12,906 nt of DNA from contig CAMVPJ010000033.1 in assembly GCA_947169395.1 (NCBI GenBank), positions 1 through 12,906 on the forward strand, read 5' to 3'. The notes under the pieces are model-generated. The model ran no database searches. It was given only the letters and a program-made list of their open reading frames with translations, and had not been told where the DNA came from. Source of the stretch: an uncultured Caryophanales bacterium. GTDB lineage: Bacteria > Bacillota_I > Bacilli_A > RF39 > UBA660. Positions 1 through 6,164 of the stretch are shown here, in pieces. The translations under genes and the position numbers were made by a program. Within the stretch, counting starts at the first letter, position 1; each line of letters opens with the position of its first letter.

Positions 1-3
1 TAA

Positions 4-49
4 GTATAATCAATCGATTCCATGCCTAAATCCCTAAGATTGATTATAC
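4..49. promoter_or_regulatory. 12-bp perfect inverted repeat over a -10 box, probable operator of the ABC operon
   Basis: GTATAATCAATC (4-15) is the exact reverse complement of GATTGATTATAC (38-49), with a 22-base spacer. The left arm contains a perfect TATAAT (5-10), which would start transcription near base 17. The transcript would then lack the left arm, so a DNA operator bound by a repressor is more likely than an RNA hairpin. The right arm ends just before the Shine-Dalgarno site of the ABC ATPase gene. Drug and antimicrobial-peptide ABC operons of this type are often under a local repressor. No regulator gene lies inside the window, and the -35 region is off its left edge. Confidence 0.6.
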
Positions 50-57
50 AAGGATTT

Positions 58-960
58 ATGGAGACAATTTTAAAGACAGTCAATCTTACTAAAGTATATG
101 GTAGAAGAACAGTTGTTGATGGTGTTTCTATGACTATTAATAAAGGAGACATATACGGATTTATTGGTAAGAATGGTGCAGGTAAAACTACATTTATGCG
201 TACAGTTTTATCTTTAACTAGTATAACATCTGGTGAGGTAGAATTATTTGATGGTAAGAAAATTGAAGAAGTTGGTAATAAAATAGGTTCTTTAATAGAA
301 GCACCAGGACTTTATAAGAATGCAACAGCATATGAAAACTTAAAGAGATTTTCAATATTATATGGTGCAGATGAATCTAAGATTAATGATATATTAAAAT
401 TTGTTAATCTTGATAAAACAGGTAAGAAGAAAGCAAAAGATTTTTCACTTGGTATGCGTCAGAGACTTGGTATTGCAATTGCTCTATTAGGAGAGCCTGA
501 ATTCCTAGTACTTGATGAGCCAATTAATGGATTAGATCCAGCAGGTATTAAAGAAATTAGAGATGTTATTTTAAAACTTAATAAAGAATTAGGTATTACA
601 TTTTTAATATCAAGTCATTTACTTGATGAACTTGCTAAAGTAGTTACTAAGTATGGAATTATTAATAACGGAGTATTACTTGAAGAAGTATCTGCAAAAG
701 AGTTAATTAATAATTGTAAGAATAAACTAATTGTTAAAACAGATGATAATTCTAAGGCAAAAGAACTAATTAAGAGTGAATTTGATATAAAGAAGATTGA
801 TGAAGTAGAAGATAATCTTGTATTATATTCTGATTTAGAAAAAAGTGCTTTAATTAATAAGGCTTTAGTAAAAAAAGGAATATTAGTGAGTGAAATATAT
901 ACTGAGGTAGATAGTCTAGAAGATTACTTTATTAGAAAGATAGGTGATCAAAGTGAATAG
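58..960 (+). CDS. ABC transporter ATP-binding protein, bacitracin/lantibiotic-resistance (BcrA/LanF) type
   Basis: This is the cytoplasmic ATPase of a two-gene ABC-2 exporter, about 300 residues as usual for the BcrA/LanF group. Visible motifs are Walker A (GKNGAGKTT, residues 37-45), the signature SLGMRQ (130-135), Walker B with D153-E154, and a switch His in SSHLLDE. The Q-loop region reads LIEAPGLY, as is common in this subfamily. The C-terminal 90 residues are the accessory domain seen in these ATPases. I chose ATG 58 because it follows AAGGA closely and lies about 40 bases after the predicted transcription start. An in-frame ATG at 22 has no ribosome-binding site and would add 12 unlikely residues. 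The gene overlaps the permease start. The likely role is export of, or immunity to, a peptide or cell-wall drug; the substrate is unknown. Confidence 0.9.
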   Translation: METILKTVNLTKVYGRRTVVDGVSMTINKGDIYGFIGKNGAGKTTFMRTVLSLTSITSGEVELFDGKKIEEVGNKIGSLIEAPGLYKNATAYENLKRFSILYGADESKINDILKFVNLDKTGKKKAKDFSLGMRQRLGIAIALLGEPEFLVLDEPINGLDPAGIKEIRDVILKLNKELGITFLISSHLLDELAKVVTKYGIINNGVLLEEVSAKELINNCKNKLIVKTDDNSKAKELIKSEFDIKKIDEVEDNLVLYSDLEKSALINKALVKKGILVSEIYTEVDSLEDYFIRKIGDQSE

Positions 961-1681
961 ATTAAATAAGTTTAATATTCATAATTTATTTACACAAAAA
1001 TCATTTTATATTTGTACAATTATTCTACTTGCATTAGCGTCACTTGGAATAATTGCAAATGTAGTTACTGCAAACTTTATAACACATAAAGCAATTAATA
1101 TTAATTCTAATGATACGGTTATAAATTTTTTATCACCTAGTTCATTTGATTTATTTGTTGCAATATTTATTGCATTATTCTACACATTAGATGTATCTAA
1201 TGGTACTATGAAAAATATAATAGCTAGAGGTTTTTCTAGAAAACAAGTATTTGCATCTAAATTTATGACTATTATGTTTGGTGTAACAATTATGTTTATT
1301 GCGTCATTTATATTTGCTTATATTGTTACATTTATAGCAGGTGGTAAAATAGTAATGTTAAATGGTAATGTACTTGGTAAAATAGGCATTTGTTATATTA
1401 ATTTACTAGGTATTGCATCATTATATACATTAATATCATCAATTGTATCTAAACCAAGTGGAGCACTTGTTGCATGTATTTTAACAAACTTTTTAGCACC
1501 AACACTATTATTAACAATAGATACATTATTAAAACTAAAAACTAATATAGGTATTTCTAAATTATGGATAGTAAATGCTTCTAATAATAAAGGGATAATG
1601 GCAATTATTATATGTGTAGTATATATTGTAGTATCCTATATTTTAGGAAGTATAATTAGTAGTAAAAAAGAAATTAAGTAA
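953..1681 (+). CDS. ABC-2 type permease, BcrB/LanE-like
   Basis: This is the membrane partner of the upstream ATPase, about 242 residues with six predicted helices (near residues 18-38, 65-82, 107-130, 142-165, 170-190 and 214-235). The cytoplasmic loop after helix 2 contains NGTMKNIIARGFSRKQ, a typical ABC-2 permease segment (NGT-K-N-RG-SR) that contacts the ATPase. I prefer GTG 953, which sits 4-5 bases after the Shine-Dalgarno TAGGTGAT (941-948). A GTG at 944 lies inside that site. The reading frame begins within the last codons of the ATPase gene (8-base overlap), so the two are translationally coupled. The family exports or protects against lantibiotics and bacitracin-like compounds. The real substrate cannot be told from sequence. 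Confidence 0.85.
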   Translation: MNRLNKFNIHNLFTQKSFYICTIILLALASLGIIANVVTANFITHKAININSNDTVINFLSPSSFDLFVAIFIALFYTLDVSNGTMKNIIARGFSRKQVFASKFMTIMFGVTIMFIASFIFAYIVTFIAGGKIVMLNGNVLGKIGICYINLLGIASLYTLISSIVSKPSGALVACILTNFLAPTLLLTIDTLLKLKTNIGISKLWIVNASNNKGIMAIIICVVYIVVSYILGSIISSKKEIK

Positions 1682-1715
1682 TTCTTGTATAGATTTTAGT
1701 TGGGAGGTGAGATGT

Positions 1716-2135
1716 ATGAATAAAAAGTTTAGTCCGTTTGTACTTATTTCAATAATTGCTTTAGTTGCAGTTATAGTATTATCATTCATAATGAGAGATA
1801 TTAAGTTATATGTAACTGTAAGTCTTTGTCTATCATTAGTTTCATTTGTATTTGCAATCATAGGATTAGCTACTGCAAAAAGAATGAATTATAAAGGTAA
1901 AGGGATAGCAGTATTATTTCTTATTCTAAGTATTGTTGGTGTTTTAACATCGTTATTACTTAATATAACATTTAAAATGTTAAATGATCCTAAAGTAACT
2001 GAAGAAGCTAAATTCTGTGAAAAAGCAACAGAATGTGTTGATAAAAATGGAGTTAGTACATGTTATTATAACAATGTAAAACAACTAGAAATGAAATGTA
2101 AAACATCAATATTAAATGATGATCAAATGAAATAA
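1716..2135 (+). CDS. Small three-helix membrane protein with four-cysteine extracytoplasmic tail
   Basis: I do not recognise a named family, though the start looks like small DUF4190-type membrane proteins. The product is about 139 residues: a lysine-bearing N-terminus, helices near residues 6-24, 30-52 and 64-85, then a hydrophilic tail of about 50 residues. With a positive N-terminus and three helices, the tail should face outward. It carries four cysteines (FCEK, ECVD, TCYY, MKCK) that could form two disulfides. ATG 1716 is chosen because GGGAGGTGA (1702-1710) lies five bases before it; a GTG at 1707 is inside that site. It starts 34 bases after the permease with no terminator between, so it belongs to the ABC operon. 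It may be a sensor, immunity or accessory subunit, which is inference. Confidence 0.75.
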   Translation: MNKKFSPFVLISIIALVAVIVLSFIMRDIKLYVTVSLCLSLVSFVFAIIGLATAKRMNYKGKGIAVLFLILSIVGVLTSLLLNITFKMLNDPKVTEEAKFCEKATECVDKNGVSTCYYNNVKQLEMKCKTSILNDDQMK

Positions 2136-2137
2136 TT

Positions 2138-2165
2138 AAAGTAGAATGTAGTGTTCTGCTTTTTT
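2138..2165 (+). terminator. Rho-independent terminator of the ABC operon
   Basis: The stem AAAGTAGAA pairs with TTCTGCTTT (one G-U pair) around a short loop and is followed by a T run (2160-2165). It lies just after the TAA of the cysteine-tail membrane protein. Confidence 0.75.
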
Positions 2166-2168
2166 GAT

Positions 2169-2192
2169 AGTAAGGAATAAAGTAAGGAATAA
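2169..2192. repeat. Two perfect tandem copies of a 12-bp unit
   Basis: AGTAAGGAATAA occurs at 2169-2180 and again at 2181-2192 without mismatch. It lies right after the terminator of the ABC operon in non-coding DNA. It could be a simple slippage duplication or a paired binding site; nothing else in the window repeats it. Confidence 0.8.
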
Positions 2193-2208
2193 ATTGAATT
2201 CCAAATAA

Positions 2209-2313
2209 ATTAGTGAAAGTTATGTAGAAAAAATAATTAGAAAATTAAAAAAAGAAGATTATTTTTATAAAGTAGGTTTGAATAAATCAGGATTCTGGGT
2301 AATTTCTAGATGA
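2209..2313 (+). other. Possible decayed coding remnant between convergent genes
   Basis: A 34-codon open frame preceded by TAA and ended by TGA has no start codon or Shine-Dalgarno site. Its translation has normal protein-like composition (mixed charged and aromatic residues, for example KKEDYFYKVGLNKSGFWV), unlike the random AT-rich frames around it. It may be the tail of a lost gene. The rest of 2166-2350 shows only the tandem repeat and no further gene. Confidence 0.3.
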
Positions 2314-2351
2314 AAATATCCAGTCAGCAACAAATTCATAGAATAGTATAG

Positions 2352-2388
2352 AAAGTAAAATGGCCGGTGTTTCCAGCCATTTTACTTT
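2352..2388 (-). terminator. Strong hairpin, probable terminator of the Nif11-like gene
   Basis: AAAGTAAAATGGC (2352-2364) pairs perfectly with GCCATTTTACTTT (2376-2388), a 13-bp stem with an 11-base loop. It lies 16 bases beyond the stop codon of the minus-strand gene. The tail of each arm is T-rich (TTTTACTTT) but has no long pure T run, so it could act in both directions. Confidence 0.7.
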
Positions 2389-2404
2389 AGTAAGCATTTA
2401 GCAT

Positions 2405-2695
2405 TTATTTACCTTTTTTACCTTCTTTTTCTGCAGATTTAACTACTTTATTAAAATGCCAGAAAGTTTTTATTGTTTTCCAGATTCCTAGTTTCTTAAA
2501 ATATATACCATTTGCATCTTTAAATTCTTCTAAATTAAAATCATACCCCATCTCTTTTGCAGCTTTTATTAAAATTTCATTTTTTTCATCATTACTTGCG
2601 TTTCTATTTATACCGCCTTTTTTATATAATTCTTTAACAAATACATCATCCGTAAACATCTTTTCTGCAAATTCTTTCGCACTTTCCTTAGCCAT
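2405..2695 (-). CDS. Small Nif11-like protein with cationic aromatic C-terminus
   Basis: The product has 96 residues. The first 60 resemble the Nif11 / Nif11-like leader family: an N-terminal helix AKEFAEKMFTDDVFVKEL, a charged linker, then AAKEMGYDFNLEEFKDA, matching the AKE-GY-F-EE pattern. Residues about 62-96 are Lys-rich with several aromatics (GIWKTIKTFWHF, then VVKSAEKEGKKGK) and could form a cationic amphipathic helix. The Shine-Dalgarno AAGGAGG lies a few bases before the ATG on the minus strand. It is a one-gene transcript with its own -10 box and hairpin. Many Nif11 proteins are leaders of ribosomal natural products, but no modifying enzyme is nearby, there is no C-terminal Gly-Gly cleavage site and no Cys/Ser/Thr-rich core. 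A linear antimicrobial or a plain cytoplasmic protein are both open. Confidence 0.65.
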   Translation of the reverse strand: MAKESAKEFAEKMFTDDVFVKELYKKGGINRNASNDEKNEILIKAAKEMGYDFNLEEFKDANGIYFKKLGIWKTIKTFWHFNKVVKSAEKEGKKGK

Positions 2696-2746
2696 ATCAT
2701 TAACCTCCTTCCTAATAATGTTAGAATAATTTCTTTCTTTAACTAA

Positions 2747-2755
2747 ATTTTATCA
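2747..2755 (-). promoter_or_regulatory. Extended -10 promoter of the Nif11-like gene
   Basis: On the minus strand the sequence reads TGATAAAAT, an extended -10 box about 50 bases before the start codon. No clear -35 hexamer lies at 16-18 bases. Confidence 0.5.
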
Positions 2756-2804
2756 TGCAATTTATAAAAACGGAATACTTTTTTCATCATAATATAAATA
2801 TGAA

Positions 2805-2864
2805 AAGGAGGTAAAATAAGAATTGTTTGTAATGAAAAATATTTTTTTTCGAAATAGGGGTTGA
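2805..2864 (+). other. Orphan Shine-Dalgarno site with a 13-codon frame
   Basis: A perfect AAGGAGGT (2805-2812) is followed ten bases later by TTG 2823, which opens only 13 codons before TGA (2862-2864). A T8 tract (2842-2849) lies inside. It could be a leader peptide or the remains of a lost gene start. I see no family match. Confidence 0.25.
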
Positions 2865-2868
2865 CTTT

Positions 2869-2880
2869 TTAGTAAACTAA
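2869..2880. promoter_or_regulatory. Small palindrome TTAGTAAACTAA
   Basis: TTAGT and ACTAA are inverted around AA, preceded by a -35-like TTGACT (2861-2866). No -10 box lies at a usable distance from that hexamer, so this is at best a protein-binding site upstream of the pilin-like gene. Confidence 0.3.
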
Positions 2881-2927
2881 TATTAGAAGGTAAGGTGAGG
2901 CAAGATAGGTTTAGGAATTGTATAAAA

Positions 2928-2959
2928 AGTGTAATCATGGTATACACTAAAAATATAAT
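2928..2959 (+). promoter_or_regulatory. Promoter of the pilin-like gene with overlapping operator
   Basis: A perfect TATAAT (2954-2959) lies 28 bases before the ATG at 2988. Immediately upstream, AGTGTA (2928-2933) and TACACT (2943-2948) form a perfect 6-bp inverted repeat with a 9-base spacer, covering the -35 and spacer region. No good -35 hexamer is present. The layout suits a regulated promoter. GTGTA/TACAC half-sites recall those of some GntR-family (YtrA-like) regulators, which is a weak analogy from memory. Confidence 0.5.
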
Positions 2960-2987
2960 CCATGAGAATTAAGAAAGAAGGTAAATT

Positions 2988-4018
2988 ATGTTTAAAAGAA
3001 AAAGAAATGCATTTCTCTTATAGAGTTAATTGCAACCCTAGTAATTATGGCAATAATTGCTTTGATAGTTACACCGTTAGTTATGTCAATTATTAGAAAG
3101 GCGCGTATTTCTGCAGATAAAAGAAGTATTGATGCATACGGTAGAAGTATTGAACTAGCAATCGCAGGTTATCTACTAGATACAGGAAAATTTCCAACTG
3201 ATATTAGTCAGTTAACAATTGAATATTCAGGAGATGAAGTAGTGTGTGAGACCACTCAAATAAATCCAGATAGCTCTGTATATTTAGCTGGGTGCAAAGT
3301 AAAAGGTAGAGCTGTTACTAATTATACATATGGTATTGATAAATCTCCATCATATAAAGCATATAATATAGGAGATGAAGTTACATATAATAATGTAGAT
3401 TATTATGTAATTAAAGATTCTAGTGCATCGGATTCAACAGTGACACTACTAAAAGCAGAGCCGCTTACTGTTGCAGAAGTAAATCAATATGGAGGAGTAG
3501 GTACTGAGAATAATCATGTTAATAAATATACGTATAATTCAGTAGGTACTGCATATGACCATAATGGTTATGGAGGCGTAGCATATTATACATCAGAAAC
3601 ATGTAGAGGTGATGTAAACTATTCTGAGAATACTGGATGTACAACAGATTATGCACAATCTGAAGTAAAATATGTAGTAGATGGGTGGTCTGTTGCTAAT
3701 GTTCCATCAGGATTAAAAGATGCAAGATTAATATCTTTTGAAGATTTGAAGGATAATCTTGGTTGTGAGTTTATAGATAATGGTAGTGTTCAATATTGGT
3801 CTGTAACAGAAAATACTCCCTCTTGGGTAAGGATTAATGGTAGTATTAATGGTGAGTATTCTTATTGGACAATGTCTGCTTTTGGTGATTCCAATAATTC
3901 AGTGATTACAGCACCATATATTCGTACAGAATCTGTTAATGGAGGGTTTACTGATGGTAGCTCTTACCGTGTTGTCCGTCCTGTCATCATCTTGGATAAA
4001 TCAGTACTTTCTTCCTAG
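2988..4018 (+). pseudogene. Type IV prepilin-like surface protein, frameshifted in the signal segment
   Basis: Translation should start at ATG 2988, with AAGGT five bases upstream. It begins MFKRKRNAF and then hits TAG at 3021 after 11 codons. Reading one base back from 3014 restores SLIELIATLVIMAIIALIV, a classic class III prepilin segment: basic leader, A/F cleavage site, Glu at +5, long hydrophobic helix. The frame then stays open to TAG 4018. One T is therefore missing in 3012-3016. The downstream open part from ATG 3047 lacks the leader and half the helix and has no ribosome-binding site. The outer part (about 250 residues) is rich in Tyr, Asn, Gly and Ser, has cysteines (GCTTDY, TCRG), and ends VVRPVIILDKS, as in a group of pilin-like proteins I associate with uncultured gut Bacilli. 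No pilus assembly genes are nearby. A true mutation, an assembly error or an on/off variant are all possible. Confidence 0.75.
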
Positions 4019-4049
4019 TAGAAATTAATATTTTAATATTGTAATTAGT

Positions 4050-4083
4050 AAAAATATTCTTAAGTTAATTAGGAATATTTTTT
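4050..4083 (+). terminator. Terminator after the pilin-like gene
   Basis: AAAAATATTC (4050-4059) pairs perfectly with GAATATTTTT (4073-4082); the stem extends inward by a U-G and three A-U pairs to a five-base loop, and ends in six T. It separates the pilin-like gene from the synthetase operon. Confidence 0.8.
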
Positions 4084-4090
4084 AATTATA

Positions 4091-4119
4091 TTGTTATTTT
4101 TTACGTATTTTGATATACT
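4091..4119 (+). promoter_or_regulatory. SigA-type promoter of the synthetase/partner-switch operon
   Basis: TTGTTA (4091-4096), a 17-base spacer and TATACT (4114-4119) with an upstream TG (extended -10) lie 24 bases before the first gene. The predicted start near 4126 leaves an 18-base leader carrying AAGGTGAG. It looks like an ordinary housekeeping promoter, with no alternative-sigma consensus that I recognise. No other promoter is evident up to 11367. Confidence 0.75.
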
Positions 4120-4143
4120 TAAGTTGTTTGAAGGTGAGCTGTT

Positions 4144-5763
4144 TTGAAGAGGAAGAATAAGAGTTTAGAATTTGTTATTGTTAGATCAATTGTTATACTA
4201 TTACTTGTGTTTTCAATATTAATGGTTGTTGTCGGTTATAGAAGGTTTACTAGGTATTATACGCATGAATATAATGATTCTGCTTATAGGACTGCTAAAA
4301 CTGCTGCTGCTTTGATTAAGGTTGATAATATTGATTCATATCTTGAAAGTAATGGGGATAATGAAGAGTATAAGAAAACTGTAGATAGATTAAATATATT
4401 AACTAATAAGCAGGATGTATCTGTTATTTATGTTATTAAACCTGATAGTGATTATAAGCATTTTACTAATATATTTAATTCTGTTAGTAAGGATAGTGGT
4501 TATACTCCTTGGATAATTGGTTCTAAGATGGAAACTACTGGTAAGATGTATGAGAAGTATTATAAAGATATTATGGAAAAAGGTAGAACTAGGGCTACTG
4601 TTATTAGAAAAAATCATTTAGGTGGTGCGAAAGCTCATATTACATCTTTAATTCCACTTACTGATAGTAAGGGTCGGGTAAAAGCAATTTTATGTGTTCA
4701 AAGATTTATGAAAGGATTAACTCGGGCAAGATTTGGTTATGTTTTTAATGTAAGTATATTAACTTTTATTATAATTATTATTACTATTATTCTTGCTTTA
4801 AATTTCTTAAAGAAACAAATTATAAGACCTATTGAAAAGGTAAGTAGGGAAGCTAAACGTTTTGCGACTCTAAGTAATAGAAGTAAGAATAATTTAAGAA
4901 ATATTAGTAATATAAGTGAAGTTACTTCTCTAGCTCTATCTATAGATAAAATGGAGAAGGATACTATTAAGTATATTGAAGATATTAAGGTTGCGACTAA
5001 GGAAAAGGAACGTATTGGTACTGAGTTGAAATTAGCAAGTGAAATACAGGAAAATGCATTGCCTACTAATTTTCCAAGTTGTGATTCGTTTGAAGTTTAT
5101 GCATCAATGACACCGGCTAAAGAAGTAGGGGGAGATTTCTATGACTTTAGTATGATTGATGATGATCATTTAATGCTTACTATAGCTGATGTATCTGGTA
5201 AAGGGGTTCCAGCCTCATTATTAATGATGGTAACACAAATACTATTACAAGAAAATTCATCATTATTAAAAGATCCAGCTAAAGTATTAACTACAGTAAA
5301 TAATAGAGTATGTGGTAATAATAAGGCTAACATGTTTGTTACAGTTTGGCTTGGTATACTTGAATTATCTACAGGTAAGTTAGTATTTGCTAATGCAGGT
5401 CATGAAGATTTTGTGTTTAAAAATGGTGATGAGTTTAAACTAAATAAAACAAAACATGGTATTCCTATTGGTGCGATGGAAGATTATGAATATAAAAATA
5501 ATGAGATTAAATTGAATAAGGGCGATAAGTTATTCTTATATACTGATGGATTACCTGAAGCTACTAATAGTGAACTTGAGATGTTTAACTTAGATAGAAT
5601 GGTTGATACATTAAATGAGCTTAAAGATTTAAATACTAAAGAATTATTAAGTGAAGTAAAAAATAAAGTAGATACATTTGTAGGTGAGGCTACACAGTTT
5701 GATGATTTAACTATGATGGCACTTATATATAAAGGAGGTAAGAAAGATGGAAAGAAAGTTTAA
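4144..5763 (+). CDS. Membrane sensor PP2C-type (SpoIIE/RsbU-like) serine phosphatase with HAMP domain
   Basis: This should be the input of a partner switch: it dephosphorylates the STAS antagonist when its outer domain is triggered. Order: helix 1 (residues 10-31), an extracytoplasmic domain of about 170 residues that looks Cache-like (YDSAYRTAK-type start, VIYVIKPDSDY), helix 2 (about 201-220), HAMP (about 221-280), a short linker helix (ERIGTELKLASEIQ), then the phosphatase domain (about 300-535). Metal ligands are visible: D331 and D334 in GGDFYD, D349 in ADVSGKG, and D520/D521 in DDLTMM. The start is TTG 4144, preceded by AAGGTGAG at good spacing. The 3' end overlaps the next gene by 17 bases and holds its ribosome-binding site. 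Threonine codons are nearly all ACT and AGG arginine codons recur in the sensor half but not in the phosphatase half. The signal sensed is unknown. Confidence 0.9.
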   Translation: MKRKNKSLEFVIVRSIVILLLVFSILMVVVGYRRFTRYYTHEYNDSAYRTAKTAAALIKVDNIDSYLESNGDNEEYKKTVDRLNILTNKQDVSVIYVIKPDSDYKHFTNIFNSVSKDSGYTPWIIGSKMETTGKMYEKYYKDIMEKGRTRATVIRKNHLGGAKAHITSLIPLTDSKGRVKAILCVQRFMKGLTRARFGYVFNVSILTFIIIIITIILALNFLKKQIIRPIEKVSREAKRFATLSNRSKNNLRNISNISEVTSLALSIDKMEKDTIKYIEDIKVATKEKERIGTELKLASEIQENALPTNFPSCDSFEVYASMTPAKEVGGDFYDFSMIDDDHLMLTIADVSGKGVPASLLMMVTQILLQENSSLLKDPAKVLTTVNNRVCGNNKANMFVTVWLGILELSTGKLVFANAGHEDFVFKNGDEFKLNKTKHGIPIGAMEDYEYKNNEIKLNKGDKLFLYTDGLPEATNSELEMFNLDRMVDTLNELKDLNTKELLSEVKNKVDTFVGEATQFDDLTMMALIYKGGKKDGKKV

Positions 5764-6151
5764 TGCAAGTATTGACGAGTTAGATAATGTACTATCATTT
5801 ATTGATAACGAGATTAAAGATATTAAAGACAGTAAGTTGCTTACAAAGTTTAATTTAGTTGTTGAAGAGGTATTTGTAAATATTGTATCTTATGCATATG
5901 ACGATACTAATACTAATAATACAGTTACAATTAGTATTAATGATAATGATGATAAAACTATTATAACTTTTATGGATAGTGGTAAACATTTTAATCCACT
6001 TATAAAAGATGATCCTGATCTTTCATTAGATGTTGATGAAAGACCTATAGGTGGACTTGGTATCTACTTAGTAAAAAAGATGATGGATAATGTAGAATAT
6101 GAATATAAAGATAATAAAAATATCTTAACAATAGAAAAGAGACATGACTAG
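5747..6151 (+). CDS. RsbW/SpoIIAB-like anti-sigma-factor-type serine kinase (HATPase_c)
   Basis: The product has 134 residues, normal for RsbW-like proteins. It has the GHKL ATP-binding motifs: N box E41-N45 in EEVFVNIVSYAY, G1 box D77/G79 in MDSGKHFNP, and G2 box GGLGIYLVKKM (103-113). By family knowledge it would phosphorylate the STAS protein encoded at 10560 and alternately bind a target, classically a sigma factor. The start ATG 5747 follows AAAGGAGGT inside the phosphatase gene. Its own stop is merged with the next Shine-Dalgarno site, so the first three genes are tightly coupled. No sigma factor is encoded in the operon, so its target may be elsewhere or may be a protein of this pathway. 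Confidence 0.88.
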   Translation: MERKFNASIDELDNVLSFIDNEIKDIKDSKLLTKFNLVVEEVFVNIVSYAYDDTNTNNTVTISINDNDDKTIITFMDSGKHFNPLIKDDPDLSLDVDERPIGGLGIYLVKKMMDNVEYEYKDNKNILTIEKRHD

Positions 6152-6164
6152 GAGGTAATTGATT

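Noticed and set aside
22..57. Earlier ATG at 22 as the start of the ABC ATPase.
   Set aside because: It has no ribosome-binding site, lies almost at the predicted transcription start, and the extra 12 residues do not fit the family.
1643..1861. Minus-strand open frames at 1643-1861, 2762-2947, 4399-4617 and 9306-9500.
   Set aside because: They lie over or beside well-supported genes or regulatory sites, have no good ribosome-binding site that I could see, and give low-complexity translations typical of AT-rich antisense frames.
2405..2695. Calling the Nif11-like gene a definite lanthipeptide or RiPP precursor.
   Set aside because: There are no modifying enzymes in the window, no terminal Gly-Gly site, and the tail lacks the residues these enzymes modify.
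2861..2886. TTGACT as the -35 of the pilin-like gene promoter.
   Set aside because: No acceptable -10 box lies 16-18 bases downstream; TATAAT at 2954 is far too distant.
3009..3023. Programmed -1 ribosomal frameshift in the prepilin segment.
   Set aside because: The site (GCA TTT CTC) is not a slippery heptamer and I see no stimulating hairpin; a missing base is simpler.
6159..6164. TTG at 6159 as the synthetase start.
   Set aside because: It is only two bases from AGGAGGT; ATG 6165 has proper spacing.
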